NCBI GenBank assembly: GCA_014763545.1
Contig: JACXVD010000009.1
Span: 1 to 64,000 of the forward strand
DNA from: Sphingomonadales bacterium
GTDB taxonomy: Bacteria; Pseudomonadota; Alphaproteobacteria; Sphingomonadales; Sphingomonadaceae
Length of the DNA stretch: 64,000 nt
Direction: 5' to 3'
The position numbers and the translations under genes were made by a program. The notes under the pieces were generated by a model. The model saw only the letters and a list, made by a program, of their open reading frames with translations. It searched no databases and had not been told where the DNA came from. How positions within the stretch are numbered: position 1 is the first letter of the stretch; each line of letters begins with the position of its first letter. Shown one piece after another: positions 1-9,351 of the stretch.

Positions 1-3000
1 CCCCGAAGCCGCCGGCCGCGGTGGAGGAATCGACCGAGTAGTCGATCGTCGCGCCTGCATTGGCCACGACCTGCACCAGCCCCCCGGTGCCGCTGCCCCC
101 GGCACCGCCATTCCCGGTTACGCCGGTATCGTTGGGGTTGCTGCCGCCTGCCGCACCCAGACCGCCCTGGCCTTCGGCGGAGATCGCAATCGGAGAGCTG
201 GCGGTGAAAGACGCGCCAGGCCCGGTCGCATAGAGCCGACTTGTACCCGCCGTGGCATTGCCACCCACGCCCCCGTCACCCGCCGGATTGTCCGCCGCAC
301 CGCCGTCCCCGCCCAATGCGGAGGTATCGAGCAGCAAATTGCCCACCACAACGGCTACATTGTTGACGTTCAGCGTCGCCGCGCCGCCCTGCGCCGCGCC
401 GCCGCCACCGCCTACCAGCCCGGACCCGCCGGCTCCGCCGATGGCATAGGCCGAAATCCCGAAACCCGCGCCGGTAGTCTCGGCCTGGTTCAGGTTGACG
501 GTCGCCGACCCGGCTGTTGCATCGCCCCCGTCGCCGCCATTGTCGGTCGCGCCGTTGCTGCTGAAAGCGCTGTGATCGCCGCCAGTGCCGCCAAAGGCAT
601 TGGCCGAAACGTTGAATTGCTGGAACCCGATCGTGCCGGAAGTGTCATTGAACACCGATGTGCCGCCGGTGGCATTGCCCCCTCGCCCAGCCAGGCCGCC
701 GGGTTGCTGCACGCTGTTGACGTCGAATGTGGCGTAAGACCCGCCGCCAAGGCCGCCGTAGCCGGTCGAATCCACATCGACGTTGACGGTGTTGATGACT
801 GCGTCGCCAACGAGGTTGAACGTCGCCGTCCCCCCTGTCCCGTTGCCGCCATTGCCGCCGTTGACGCCGAAACCATAACCACCCGAGCCATAGGTGTAGA
901 GGTAATTGGTGTTGCTGAAGGTGAAGATTTCAGCGTTGCCCAGCGCGCGGATGGCAATCGTCGGGACATTGATCGTGCCGGAATTGGCATTGATCGTGGC
1001 GTTCCCGCCAATGCCATCGCCGCCGTCGCCCGCGGCCGCCCCGGTCGCTGCGGAACCCCCGAAATCGAAGTCGCCATAGCCGCCGTATCCGCCCAGCCCG
1101 TTGGCAGAAACCACCAGCGAATTGGCCGTGAGCGATGCTCCATTGAGGTTGAGCGTCACGTCTCCGCCGGTGCCGGTCCCGCCCTTGCCGGCATAGCCGA
1201 CCGGCGGATTCACACCGTCGTCATAGATCCCGCTGCTGCCGTCTTCGCCGTAACCGCTCGAGCTGATCGACATGTCGCCAGCGGTGAAGCTGCCGCTGTC
1301 GAGATTGAAGGTAACGCTGCCACCCGCCGCATTGCCGCCATCGCCCAGCCCGCTGCTGCCCCCGGCAAGCGGCGCATAGGCCACGAGCGGCGACGCGCCA
1401 CCCGAACCGGAACCGCTGCCAGCACCCAGTGCCAGCTCGGAGAAGCCGCCGAAGCTCCCATCGGCGGTGACCCCCAGATCACCCAGCACAGCCACCGGAT
1501 TGCTGCCGGTGAGCGTAAAGATCACCGTTCCGCCACGCCCCGCGGTGTTGATATTGGTGCCGTTGACCGCGCTGGGCGCAGACAGGCCATTGGCTGAAAT
1601 GAACATTCCGCCCGTGGCGCGAAGCGTGCTCGAATCCACCAGGATCGAAACCTGGCCGCCGCTCGCATTGCTGCCCGTCGCGGACGCAAACGCATTGGAA
1701 TCGATATAGAGCGTTCCCGCATCGAGCGATGCGCCATTGGTCAGGTTGATGCCCACGATGCCGCCGCTGACATCGACGTTTTCGAAGGAATTATTGGTCA
1801 GCGAACTGTTCAGCTCGACATATGCGGCGGTGACCGACGCGTTGTCGATATTCAGCGTGATGGTCGTACCCTGGCTGGCATCCACGCTGTTGGTCGATCC
1901 GGAACTGTAGAAGCCCAGGACGCCGCTGACATTGACGGTAGAGCCGCCGTCGACTGTCAGGGTGATCGCGTCGTTCGGATTGTTGCCGCTGTAGCTGAAA
2001 TTGCCACCAACGGTCAGCTGCGTCCCGTTGGTGATGCGGAATTCGGTGGTGACTGCGGCAGCGGGGTCGGAAATCGAAGAGCCGGTATAGACGCTGAAAT
2101 CCTGCGCCAGCGATGTTTGCGACCCGTCGAGGAGGAAATCGACCGCCCCCTGCGACACGGTCGATTCATAGGCGTTGCCAGTCGCATCGAACGATGTGGC
2201 GCCAATTGTGTTGCTGAAGATCTGGATATTCCCCAGATCCTGCGTGCCGCCGGTGAAGCGGATCGTGATATCGCCCGATGTCGCCTTGTTGTCCTGGACG
2301 ATCGTGCTGTCGCCGCCGCTGGTGGCGTCTGCCGTGGCATCTATCTGGACAAAACCGGCGTCGAGCGTCCCGCCATTGACGATCAGCGAAACATTGCCCG
2401 CCGTGCTGTCCGACCCTTGCGCGGCCGTCCCGCCGCCACCGATCTTGCCCGCCGCAGCATCGGAGGCAGCGGTGGAAATGGCCATTCCGCCCGCGAAATT
2501 CGCGGCCGAACCGGCTCCGCCGATGGTGACCGACACGTTGCCGCCCGTGGCGCTGCCGGAACTCACTTCGCCCTTGCCGCCCTGCGCACTGGCATCGAGC
2601 GTCGTCAGGCCGCCAACCGTCAGGTCGCCGCCATTCACAACGCTTACGCCGATTGCGCCGCCTACCGCATCCTCGCCGATGCCGGTGTTGCCATTGTCGC
2701 GGATGATGAAGAAATCGTCGCGCCCGCTCCCGCTCGTGTCGACATCGAGCGTGCCCCCGATGTTTACCGTACCCCCGTCGGCAACGATGTTGACCGGCGC
2801 ACCGGTGGCGCGATCGCTCCCGCCATCGAGCGATACATCGCCGAGGATATTGACCGATCCGGTGCCGACCGCGCCAAAGTCGATCCCGGCATCGGCTGCG
2901 ACATCGAGCGCGTAGCTGCCCAGAAGATCGCCGCCCATCGAAAGCGTTTCGCCGGACTGCGCGACGAGATCGACCGTGCCGCTGGCGTAGGCTTTCGTAT

Positions 3001-4168
3001 CCGAGGTGAACGTGGCACTTCCAACGTCGATATTCCCGCCCGCAACCGCGTTGCCGCTGTCGGGATCGAGGGTGACGGTCGGGCTGGTGAAGCCGCTGGT
3101 GCTTTGCACCCCTGCACCCGAACTCAGGACGATCTGGCCATTGCTGGTCAGCGAAGCGGAATCCGCCGCCTGGTAACCGATCGAACCGCCCACCAGCATG
3201 GTGATCGCATTGTTCTTGGGCACGGCGACCAGGTAGATCGCCTGCGAATCGGGATTGGAGAAGCCGCCTGGGCCCGCCACCGCCTTGGCAGCCGGACCCG
3301 TCGTGGTCCCGGTGTGCGACACGCCGTTGGCATCCGCAGTGCCGACGCCGATCGAAATGTCGAACAGCCCGTTGTCGATCTTCAGCTGTCCGGTTTCGGC
3401 CCCGACATAGGCTGTCGAGCCATTGGTCGTCACCGTCCCGCGTTGTTCGACACGCGGCGCGAACACGGCGACGTAGCTGCCCTCGTTCAGGGCGTTGATG
3501 CTTGCCCCGGCGTCGATGATGACCGAGCTGCCGGGATTGGTGACCCCGCCGAAATTCATCGTCGCGCCGCCATCGTCGATCGACGACAGGTCGCTGGTGG
3601 TCAGCACCAGGCTGCCCACGTTGAACACGCCGCCCGCAGTGACAAGGATGCCGCCCGGACTGTAGAACCACACATTCCCGCCGATCGGGCCTGCGGCGCT
3701 CAACCGGCTGGTCACCGTGCCGCCGAAGGCGATGCCGCGATACTGGCCCGAGCCGTTGGGGGTGGAGAATATCCGGTTCAGCACCGTATAGTCGCTGCCG
3801 GTGCCGACGAATTCCATTTCCGTCCCGGCCGGGAGGAAGTTGACGTAGTCGGTGGTGGTGTCGACCGTCGCCGTGTCGAGCGTCGTCCAGTTGATGATCG
3901 CGGTGGGGGTATTGATCTGCACCTGATCCTTGGTCGCGCCGCGCGTTACGCTGCCGCTGCCCTGGATGAATTGTTCATTGGCCTGCACCGCCGCGCCGCC
4001 ATTGATCCGCGGGGCGACGAGCGGGGTGGATTGCGCCAGCACCGGCCCGGAATCGAGCGTGCCGACCATCGCCGCACCTGCAATCGCCGATGCCTGCAGC
4101 AGCCAGCGATACCGCATGCTGCGCTTTGCCGCCCGGTGCGCCTGTGCCGAATTGCCGCTGTTTGCCAT
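1..4168 (-). CDS. Two-partner-secretion exoprotein (TpsA, FhaB-like), 3' end beyond window
   Basis: Large secreted adhesin-like protein. The frame is open from an ATG at 4168 to the left edge, so at least 1389 residues are visible and the C-terminus is missing. AAGGA lies 7 bases before the ATG. A long N-region and hydrophobic stretch end at VLAQS (about residue 47), as in an extended signal peptide. Next comes a TPS/haemagglutination-activity domain: INGGAAVQANEQF, then IINWTTLDT, VNFLPAG, VLNRI, and a SPGGI plus FNVGSLVLTTSDL stretch matching the NPNG-type motifs of the family. From about residue 300 onward the protein becomes beta-helix-like and extremely rich in Gly, Ala, Thr and Ser, with recurrent GGxGGxAxGG blocks. 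Expected route (family knowledge): Sec export, then passage through the adjacent TpsB. Ligand and function are unknown. It is the last visible gene of the CHAT-TpsB-TpsA operon. Confidence 0.88.
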   Translation of the reverse strand, partial: MANSGNSAQAHRAAKRSMRYRWLLQASAIAGAAMVGTLDSGPVLAQSTPLVAPRINGGAAVQANEQFIQGSGSVTRGATKDQVQINTPTAIINWTTLDTATVDTTTDYVNFLPAGTEMEFVGTGSDYTVLNRIFSTPNGSGQYRGIAFGGTVTSRLSAAGPIGGNVWFYSPGGILVTAGGVFNVGSLVLTTSDLSSIDDGGATMNFGGVTNPGSSVIIDAGASINALNEGSYVAVFAPRVEQRGTVTTNGSTAYVGAETGQLKIDNGLFDISIGVGTADANGVSHTGTTTGPAAKAVAGPGGFSNPDSQAIYLVAVPKNNAITMLVGGSIGYQAADSASLTSNGQIVLSSGAGVQSTSGFTSPTVTLDPDSGNAVAGGNIDVGSATFTSDTKAYASGTVDLVAQSGETLSMGGDLLGSYALDVAADAGIDFGAVGTGSVNILGDVSLDGGSDRATGAPVNIVADGGTVNIGGTLDVDTSGSGRDDFFIIRDNGNTGIGEDAVGGAIGVSVVNGGDLTVGGLTTLDASAQGGKGEVSSGSATGGNVSVTIGGAGSAANFAGGMAISTAASDAAAGKIGGGGTAAQGSDSTAGNVSLIVNGGTLDAGFVQIDATADATSGGDSTIVQDNKATSGDITIRFTGGTQDLGNIQIFSNTIGATSFDATGNAYESTVSQGAVDFLLDGSQTSLAQDFSVYTGSSISDPAAAVTTEFRITNGTQLTVGGNFSYSGNNPNDAITLTVDGGSTVNVSGVLGFYSSGSTNSVDASQGTTITLNIDNASVTAAYVELNSSLTNNSFENVDVSGGIVGINLTNGASLDAGTLYIDSNAFASATGSNASGGQVSILVDSSTLRATGGMFISANGLSAPSAVNGTNINTAGRGGTVIFTLTGSNPVAVLGDLGVTADGSFGGFSELALGAGSGSGSGGASPLVAYAPLAGGSSGLGDGGNAAGGSVTFNLDSGSFTAGDMSISSSGYGEDGSSGIYDDGVNPPVGYAGKGGTGTGGDVTLNLNGASLTANSLVVSANGLGGYGGYGDFDFGGSAATGAAAGDGGDGIGGNATINANSGTINVPTIAIRALGNAEIFTFSNTNYLYTYGSGGYGFGVNGGNGGNGTGGTATFNLVGDAVINTVNVDVDSTGYGGLGGGSYATFDVNSVQQPGGLAGRGGNATGGTSVFNDTSGTIGFQQFNVSANAFGGTGGDHSAFSSNGATDNGGDGGDATAGSATVNLNQAETTGAGFGISAYAIGGAGGSGLVGGGGGAAQGGAATLNVNNVAVVVGNLLLDTSALGGDGGAADNPAGDGGVGGNATAGTSRLYATGPGASFTASSPIAISAEGQGGLGAAGGSNPNDTGVTGNGGAGGSGTGGLVQVVANAGATIDYSVDSSTAAGGFG

Positions 4169-4212
4169 CGTCCGATCCTTCACCGCAGCGTGGGGCGCGG
4201 TGCCTCCATCCA

Positions 4213-6006
4213 TCATTTGTGCCACGGCGCCAGCTGCACCGTCAGCGTGACTAGCACCCGCGCGTCACCCTTGCGGGTCGCAAAGGGCGCACGTTCCAGC
4301 GGGACCGCCGCGACCACTTCGAGCGAGGCCTGGCGCGCAATCGTGCCGCGTAGCCCCCCGCCGAAAGAGGTAATTCCCTGCGGGTCGCCCGGGATATTCT
4401 TCGTCCACACCTCTGCATGATCGACGAAGGCGAAATATTGCCACGCCAGCCCATCGGCCGTTTCCGGGATCAGGGATCCATAGGCGACCTCCGCCTGGAT
4501 GCCGAAGCCACTGTCGCCGATGATCGCGCCGGGATCGTATCCGCGCCCGACGGTGTAGTTGCCGCCCGAAAATTGTTCGAAGCTGAGCAGCGCATCGGGC
4601 GAATACTGGAAACGCGGGCGCAGGCTGAACTTCGCGAGCGGTGTCGGGCGGAATTCCAGCCTGCCCTCGCCCCGCACGACGAAACCGGTCGGGTCGCCAT
4701 CAAGCCTGCTGGGCGGCACCACGCCCGGCACGAGGCAATTGGCAAAACCGGCGCCGCAGCCATCGCTCGCCCCCAGCACGCCCAGCCCCTGGCGCAGTTC
4801 GAGCGAGCCGATCACGCCAAGGCGCGGCTCGGCGGCGGAATAGCCCTTGCGGCCGAGGATGCTGTCGCCGTCGATCGCGCTGAAATCCGCCCTGGCGAAA
4901 GCGACCCGCAAATGGTCGCGCGAGAGCGGCAGGCCCGAGAAATCCGTATCTTGGTCGATAATGTCGAGGCCGCCGGTGCCCGACAGATTGGCCCGCTGGC
5001 TCCGCACGAAGGGCATGCTGGCATAAAGGCTGCCGACCATGGTGCGCGAACGGAACGCATCCGGCCCCGGCACATCGGGCCGCGTCCAGGCATAGGTGAA
5101 GGACCCGCCCAGCGTCAGCCCCTCGCCGCCCACACGAAACTCGTGGCTCGCCTGTGCGACGCGCTGTTCTTCGAAATCGGCGGTCGAGAAGAAGCTGACG
5201 ACCGTCTCGTCGCCCAGCCCGGTCAGCCCCGTAAAGCGCATCCGGGCCAGCCCGCCGAAACGGCCAACCGCCTTGGAGCCGTAGTTCCTCACATTCACAT
5301 CGGCATAGACCGGTGTGCGCACGACGTTGAACACACCCACCACATCGCCCGGCTTCGTGCCCGGATCGCGCGGCGCGGGTTGCAACGTCAGCCGCACGTC
5401 CAGCCCCGGAATATCGCGTGCGAGCAGCAGATAGCGTTCGGCGTCGTCGATATTGAACACCGGCTGGCCGGTCAGCTTGTCGATATATTTCTGCAGCTGG
5501 CGGCCCGATGGCCCGGCATCGCCGCGCACCTGCACCTGCGTCAGCCGGGCGAGCACCACGTCGAAGCGCACGACGCCGCCATCGATCGTCTGCGCGGGAA
5601 CTTGCACCGCCGCGAGATAACCATGCTGGCGCAGGATCGTGGCAGCGCGATCGCGGATTTCGCACACGGCCGCGACCGGCAATTCCTTGCCGACATCATC
5701 CTGCCACGCAGCGTCGACCAATGACGCGTCGATCGCCTCCAGCCCGCTGAATTCGGCGCGCGAAAGAGTGAATTTGAGCGCGGCGAATTCGGGATTGGCC
5801 AGCGGACATGGCGCACGCTCGACCTCTCCCTGTACGCTCACCGCCGGGCCGCCGGTGCGCAGCTGCTGTTCCAGCCGGTCGCGCTGGACCTCCTCGCGCG
5901 TCGGCGCTCCGCCGGGCACAGCCTGCGCTTGGGCACCGGATGCCGCCACCAGCACACCGCTCAAGGCGAGCCCGGTCGAGATCAGAAAGGAATTCAAGCT
6001 GCTCAT
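4213..6006 (-). CDS. ShlB/FhaC/HecB family outer-membrane transporter (TpsB)
   Basis: 597-residue outer-membrane beta-barrel predicted to secrete the TpsA encoded 44 bp downstream. A signal peptide ends near ASGAQAQA (about residue 28). The periplasmic part contains the POTRA-type region (ILRQHGYLAAVQVPAQ, then VQVRGDAGPSGRQLQKYIDKLTG split into two short motifs around VQVRG and LTGQPVF). The barrel begins near TPVYADVNVRNYGS. The conserved loop-6 style motif is seen as VGRGYDPG near the C-terminus, and the last strands read RVLVTLTVQLAP. Length fits the TpsB family (about 550-600). The start has GGGGAGCGC immediately upstream of ATG. It lies 33 bp after the CHAT gene on the same strand. Substrate assignment is inference from adjacency, which is the usual TPS arrangement. 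Confidence 0.93.
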   Translation of the reverse strand: MSSLNSFLISTGLALSGVLVAASGAQAQAVPGGAPTREEVQRDRLEQQLRTGGPAVSVQGEVERAPCPLANPEFAALKFTLSRAEFSGLEAIDASLVDAAWQDDVGKELPVAAVCEIRDRAATILRQHGYLAAVQVPAQTIDGGVVRFDVVLARLTQVQVRGDAGPSGRQLQKYIDKLTGQPVFNIDDAERYLLLARDIPGLDVRLTLQPAPRDPGTKPGDVVGVFNVVRTPVYADVNVRNYGSKAVGRFGGLARMRFTGLTGLGDETVVSFFSTADFEEQRVAQASHEFRVGGEGLTLGGSFTYAWTRPDVPGPDAFRSRTMVGSLYASMPFVRSQRANLSGTGGLDIIDQDTDFSGLPLSRDHLRVAFARADFSAIDGDSILGRKGYSAAEPRLGVIGSLELRQGLGVLGASDGCGAGFANCLVPGVVPPSRLDGDPTGFVVRGEGRLEFRPTPLAKFSLRPRFQYSPDALLSFEQFSGGNYTVGRGYDPGAIIGDSGFGIQAEVAYGSLIPETADGLAWQYFAFVDHAEVWTKNIPGDPQGITSFGGGLRGTIARQASLEVVAAVPLERAPFATRKGDARVLVTLTVQLAPWHK

Positions 6007-6039
6007 GCGCTCCCCTGCAAAATTGCTGCCCGCTGCGGG

Positions 6040-9000
6040 CTATTGGCCGGTCTGCGTCGCAGCAGCCGACCCTGCCGCCGGGTCCGACAACAATGGCCGG
6101 GCGGCATCGCCGATGATCGCAAAACCTGCCCAGTAGTACGGGTGCGACGTATCCGGCCGGTCCATCAACTCGCGGCGCGATGCCGCCAGCGCATCGCCCA
6201 CGTCGCGGTTGCGACCGAAGCGGAACATGCCGTCCATCAGTCGCTTGGTCGCATCGAATTCGTCCGGCGCGGGCCAGTGGCTGGCGATGACCGCGCGGCT
6301 GCCTGCGCCGACGAAGGCGCGGACCAGCCCGTCGAGCGCGGTGCCGCCGCCCGATCCCAACCCAGCCTCGCGGGTGGCCTGCACGCTCGCCTGCCCCGCC
6401 GTGTCGCAGGCCGACAGGATGACGATATCCGCGTCGATATCGAGGTCGAAAATCTCGTCGAACGACAGCAGGCCGTCCGACGCGTCGCCGCCGAAAGATG
6501 TCAGCAGCGCGGGCCGTGCCTGGCATGCCGGGCTCGGCGCCGTCACCAGCCCGTGGGTCGCGAAATGCAGCACACGGTATTGGTCGAGGTCTGGCCTGCC
6601 GCGCACCGCCGTGTCGCTGAACTGGCTGCCGATCATCAGGCTCGATCCTGTCCCGCCGGCAATGGCGCGCGCGTTTTCAAGCTCCGACGGGTCGATCGGC
6701 CGGTTCCACTGATCGAGCGGCCATGCGCAAGGATTGTCCTTGCTCTGCAATTTGGCGGCAATGGCGGGCGGCGGGTCTTTGCCCAGTGGCGCATTGTCTC
6801 CGAGGCCGAGATATTCGCGCGTCGCTGCCGAGCGCGGCGCCTCGCGCGCATCGACGAAGCTCTGCGCGGATACGGCGGTGCTCACCATCCGGTCGCGCCC
6901 CAGCCAGGCGGTGCCGGTGAAGTCGTAAGGATCCCCGCCGGAATTGACCCGCGCGAGATAGCGTTCGACCGAGGCATCGTCGGTCACCAGCACCTCGACC
7001 GGAAGGCGCAGCATGGCCGCATCGGGTTCGAAGATCAGGTGCTTCACGCTCGCCATGCGATCCGCGACCGGGCCGAACAGCGTCACGTAGAGCTTGCGTC
7101 CGGCTTCGATGTCGTAGGGATAGGTGAGATATTGCCCGCCATCGAACAGCGAGATCGACGCGCGCACCGTATCGACCTGCTGCCCCAGTTCCTCTTCGCC
7201 GATCCCCAGCGCCCACGCCTTGGCCCCATCGCGATCGGCGTAAAACACGAACATCTGCCCGCCGACATCGGCCAGCCGCGCATAGGCTTCGCCGGGGCGG
7301 AGCACTGCCCGCAATTGCGCAAGGTCGAGCGAGCGCGGCGCGACGACGCGATATTGCGGATATTTCGCCAGTTCGGCCTGGGTACGCATCTGCTCGGCCT
7401 CCAGCGTGTCGATGCTGGCCGCCAGTTCGGTGCGCGCGGCGCGGGTTTGCGCGGTCTGTTCGACGCTGCCCAGCGCGGCATAGCGGATGCGGCTACGCTC
7501 GATTTCGCGCGCGAGATCGGTCGACTGGCGGAACAAGCGGGCCGCTTCGCCATCGCCTGCGCTCAATTCGCGCGCCAACACCGCCTGCGTTTCGGCGACG
7601 CCGGGACGAACCAGGATTTGCGAGCCACGGAAGAATTCATCCGCCGCAGCAGGATCGCTTTCCACCCTGGGGGCGATCAGCGCGAAATAGGGGAACAGCT
7701 GGTTCGAAAAACCGGTGGCGGCATCGCGTTGCCCGATCGAAAGGCCCACGACTTCGCGGTATAGCGCCAGCCCCTCCGCCTCGCGCCCATGGCGCAGCAT
7801 AAACGCACCCAACCGCGCCTTGGCGCCACTGACGGCACGCCGCTGCGGGAATTGCCCCTCCAGAATGGCGATGGCGGACTGGAGGAAATTCTCCGCTCCG
7901 CCAAGATCGCCCTCACCTTCCGCGATCAGCCCCAATTCTCCCAGCACCTGTGCGCGCAGCCTGGCAATCGAAGTCACCCGCCCATCGCGCACCGCCACCG
8001 CCTTGGCATAGGAATCGAGCAACGCCGCCTTGGCCTCTGCCGGGCGGCCCAGCAGGCGCAGCGCGGTACCGCGCACCTGCAAAGCCTGGGCATCGAGGAT
8101 GGCGGCCCGTTCGAGCGGCGAGAGCTTGACCTCGTCGACGAAACCCAGCAGCCCGCCGCCGTCGCCCTCCCCATTGATGCGCGCGGCGATCGGTTCGCTG
8201 ATCTCCAGCCCCTGCGCGAAGGCTTCGGCGCTGGGCAGCCCGGCGCTGATCGGCCGGTCGAGCCGGGCGATGGCCTGTTCGACATAGCCCTGGTTGATCA
8301 GGTTGATGGCTTCGAAATTGCGCTGCAGCCGCGCGGCCACGGGATCGTTCGCAGTCAGCGGCTCGGCTTCGATGAACAGCCGGTCGGCCTCACCGAACTG
8401 GCCGAGGTTGGAGCGTTGCAGCGCCCGGTTGACGAGGAATTCGCCGGGGTTGATCTGCGTGTCGCGCTCCCCCTCGAGCCGCTGCTGCAGCGTTTCGAAA
8501 TAGGCGGCCGCCTCGGCATAGTCACCGCCCAGATTGCGGCGGTATCCCTCGGCCAGCGCCTGGCCCGGCTCCAGCGTTTCGGCCTGGATGCGGGCGAAAG
8601 CGAAGGGATCGCTGACCGATGTGGTGGCAACGTCGATCACACCCTGCGCCGGGCGGTCCTCCAGCACCGAAAGCAGCGCCAGCATCGTGGCGCTGTCATA
8701 GGCGGAAAAGCCGTCGGCGATGTAGGTCGTGCCCCCGCGGACGATCGCATAGACCGACCAGCCGAGCGACGTGCCGCTGACCATGCACTGGCGCCGCAGC
8801 AATCCATCCACCCCGGCGACGCGGGCGGCGGCTTCGGCGCATTCGACCTTTTCGCGGCGGCTGCGCTCGACGAGTTGTTCTGGCGCGGAAACGGGTTCGC
8901 GAAAGGCATAGACGGTAGATACCGGCCGCGCGCTGTCGCGGCAGACCACCGCCCAGTTGCGATCGAACATCGTCTGGCGCGCGGGGTTGCCGACGCTGCG

Positions 9001-9147
9001 ATCCTGGACCTGGCAGAGAATGCCGCCGCTCGCGCCGATGGGGAAACTGTCGCGCAGCAACACCGGCCGCTCCTGCGCAGCCAGCGGCGTTGCAATTATC
9101 GCAAACAGGCCCGTGGCCCACATGGACCAAGCCGACAGCAATCGCAC
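6040..9147 (-). CDS. Exported CHAT-domain caspase-like protease with TPR-like repeats
   Basis: 1035 residues. A signal peptide (hydrophobic stretch WATGLFAIIATPLAA ending at AAQE) indicates export. The central part, about residues 195-520, contains TPR-like helical pairs (YRRNLGGDYAEAAAYFE, NRALQRSNLGQFGEADRL). The C-terminal CHAT peptidase domain (about 690-1020) shows the dyad: His865 in HFATHG and Cys914 in ILSACDTAG. The downstream GLVRAFVGAGSRAVIASHW is the usual CHAT oxyanion/structural segment. CHAT proteins belong to the caspase/separase clan (family knowledge). The substrate cannot be read from sequence. It opens an apparent operon with TpsB and TpsA, so it may mature or police the exoprotein, or act in a surface-linked cell-damage pathway (inference). 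An alternative start is Met9 (9123). Confidence 0.9.
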   Translation of the reverse strand: MRLLSAWSMWATGLFAIIATPLAAQERPVLLRDSFPIGASGGILCQVQDRSVGNPARQTMFDRNWAVVCRDSARPVSTVYAFREPVSAPEQLVERSRREKVECAEAAARVAGVDGLLRRQCMVSGTSLGWSVYAIVRGGTTYIADGFSAYDSATMLALLSVLEDRPAQGVIDVATTSVSDPFAFARIQAETLEPGQALAEGYRRNLGGDYAEAAAYFETLQQRLEGERDTQINPGEFLVNRALQRSNLGQFGEADRLFIEAEPLTANDPVAARLQRNFEAINLINQGYVEQAIARLDRPISAGLPSAEAFAQGLEISEPIAARINGEGDGGGLLGFVDEVKLSPLERAAILDAQALQVRGTALRLLGRPAEAKAALLDSYAKAVAVRDGRVTSIARLRAQVLGELGLIAEGEGDLGGAENFLQSAIAILEGQFPQRRAVSGAKARLGAFMLRHGREAEGLALYREVVGLSIGQRDAATGFSNQLFPYFALIAPRVESDPAAADEFFRGSQILVRPGVAETQAVLARELSAGDGEAARLFRQSTDLAREIERSRIRYAALGSVEQTAQTRAARTELAASIDTLEAEQMRTQAELAKYPQYRVVAPRSLDLAQLRAVLRPGEAYARLADVGGQMFVFYADRDGAKAWALGIGEEELGQQVDTVRASISLFDGGQYLTYPYDIEAGRKLYVTLFGPVADRMASVKHLIFEPDAAMLRLPVEVLVTDDASVERYLARVNSGGDPYDFTGTAWLGRDRMVSTAVSAQSFVDAREAPRSAATREYLGLGDNAPLGKDPPPAIAAKLQSKDNPCAWPLDQWNRPIDPSELENARAIAGGTGSSLMIGSQFSDTAVRGRPDLDQYRVLHFATHGLVTAPSPACQARPALLTSFGGDASDGLLSFDEIFDLDIDADIVILSACDTAGQASVQATREAGLGSGGGTALDGLVRAFVGAGSRAVIASHWPAPDEFDATKRLMDGMFRFGRNRDVGDALAASRRELMDRPDTSHPYYWAGFAIIGDAARPLLSDPAAGSAAATQTGQ

Positions 9148-9314
9148 AGTGCCGTTCCCCCAAAGAAAAACGCGAGCGCAACTGCACCCCGTACATTCCG
9201 AATCGGCGACCCTGCTATTTGTGGCTTTTGCGAAGCCTACCCACGCGCATCGCGCGAGTCATTGTATATTCCAGACATTCCCCCGGGCATGTGCTGCCGC
9301 AGCCCGTGAAATCA

Positions 9315-9347
9315 CACCGCCCGGCCTGCGAGCCGGGCGGTGTTTTT
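9315..9347 (+). terminator. Strong GC hairpin followed by T5
   Basis: An 11-bp perfect stem, CACCGCCCGGC / GCCGGGCGGTG, with a 6-nt loop is followed by TTTTT on the plus strand, a textbook intrinsic terminator in the plus direction. However, both flanking genes are on minus: the DUF2846 gene ends at 9352, 10 bases away, and the CHAT gene starts at 9147. On minus the hairpin is followed only by TGATTTC, so it would be a weaker terminator for the 10663-9352 operon. Confidence 0.6.
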
Positions 9348-9351
9348 GCGC

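Noticed and set aside
490-4420. Long plus-strand frames opposite the TpsA gene
   Set aside because: Low-complexity antisense of Gly/Ala codons; the minus frame has signal peptide and TPS motifs.
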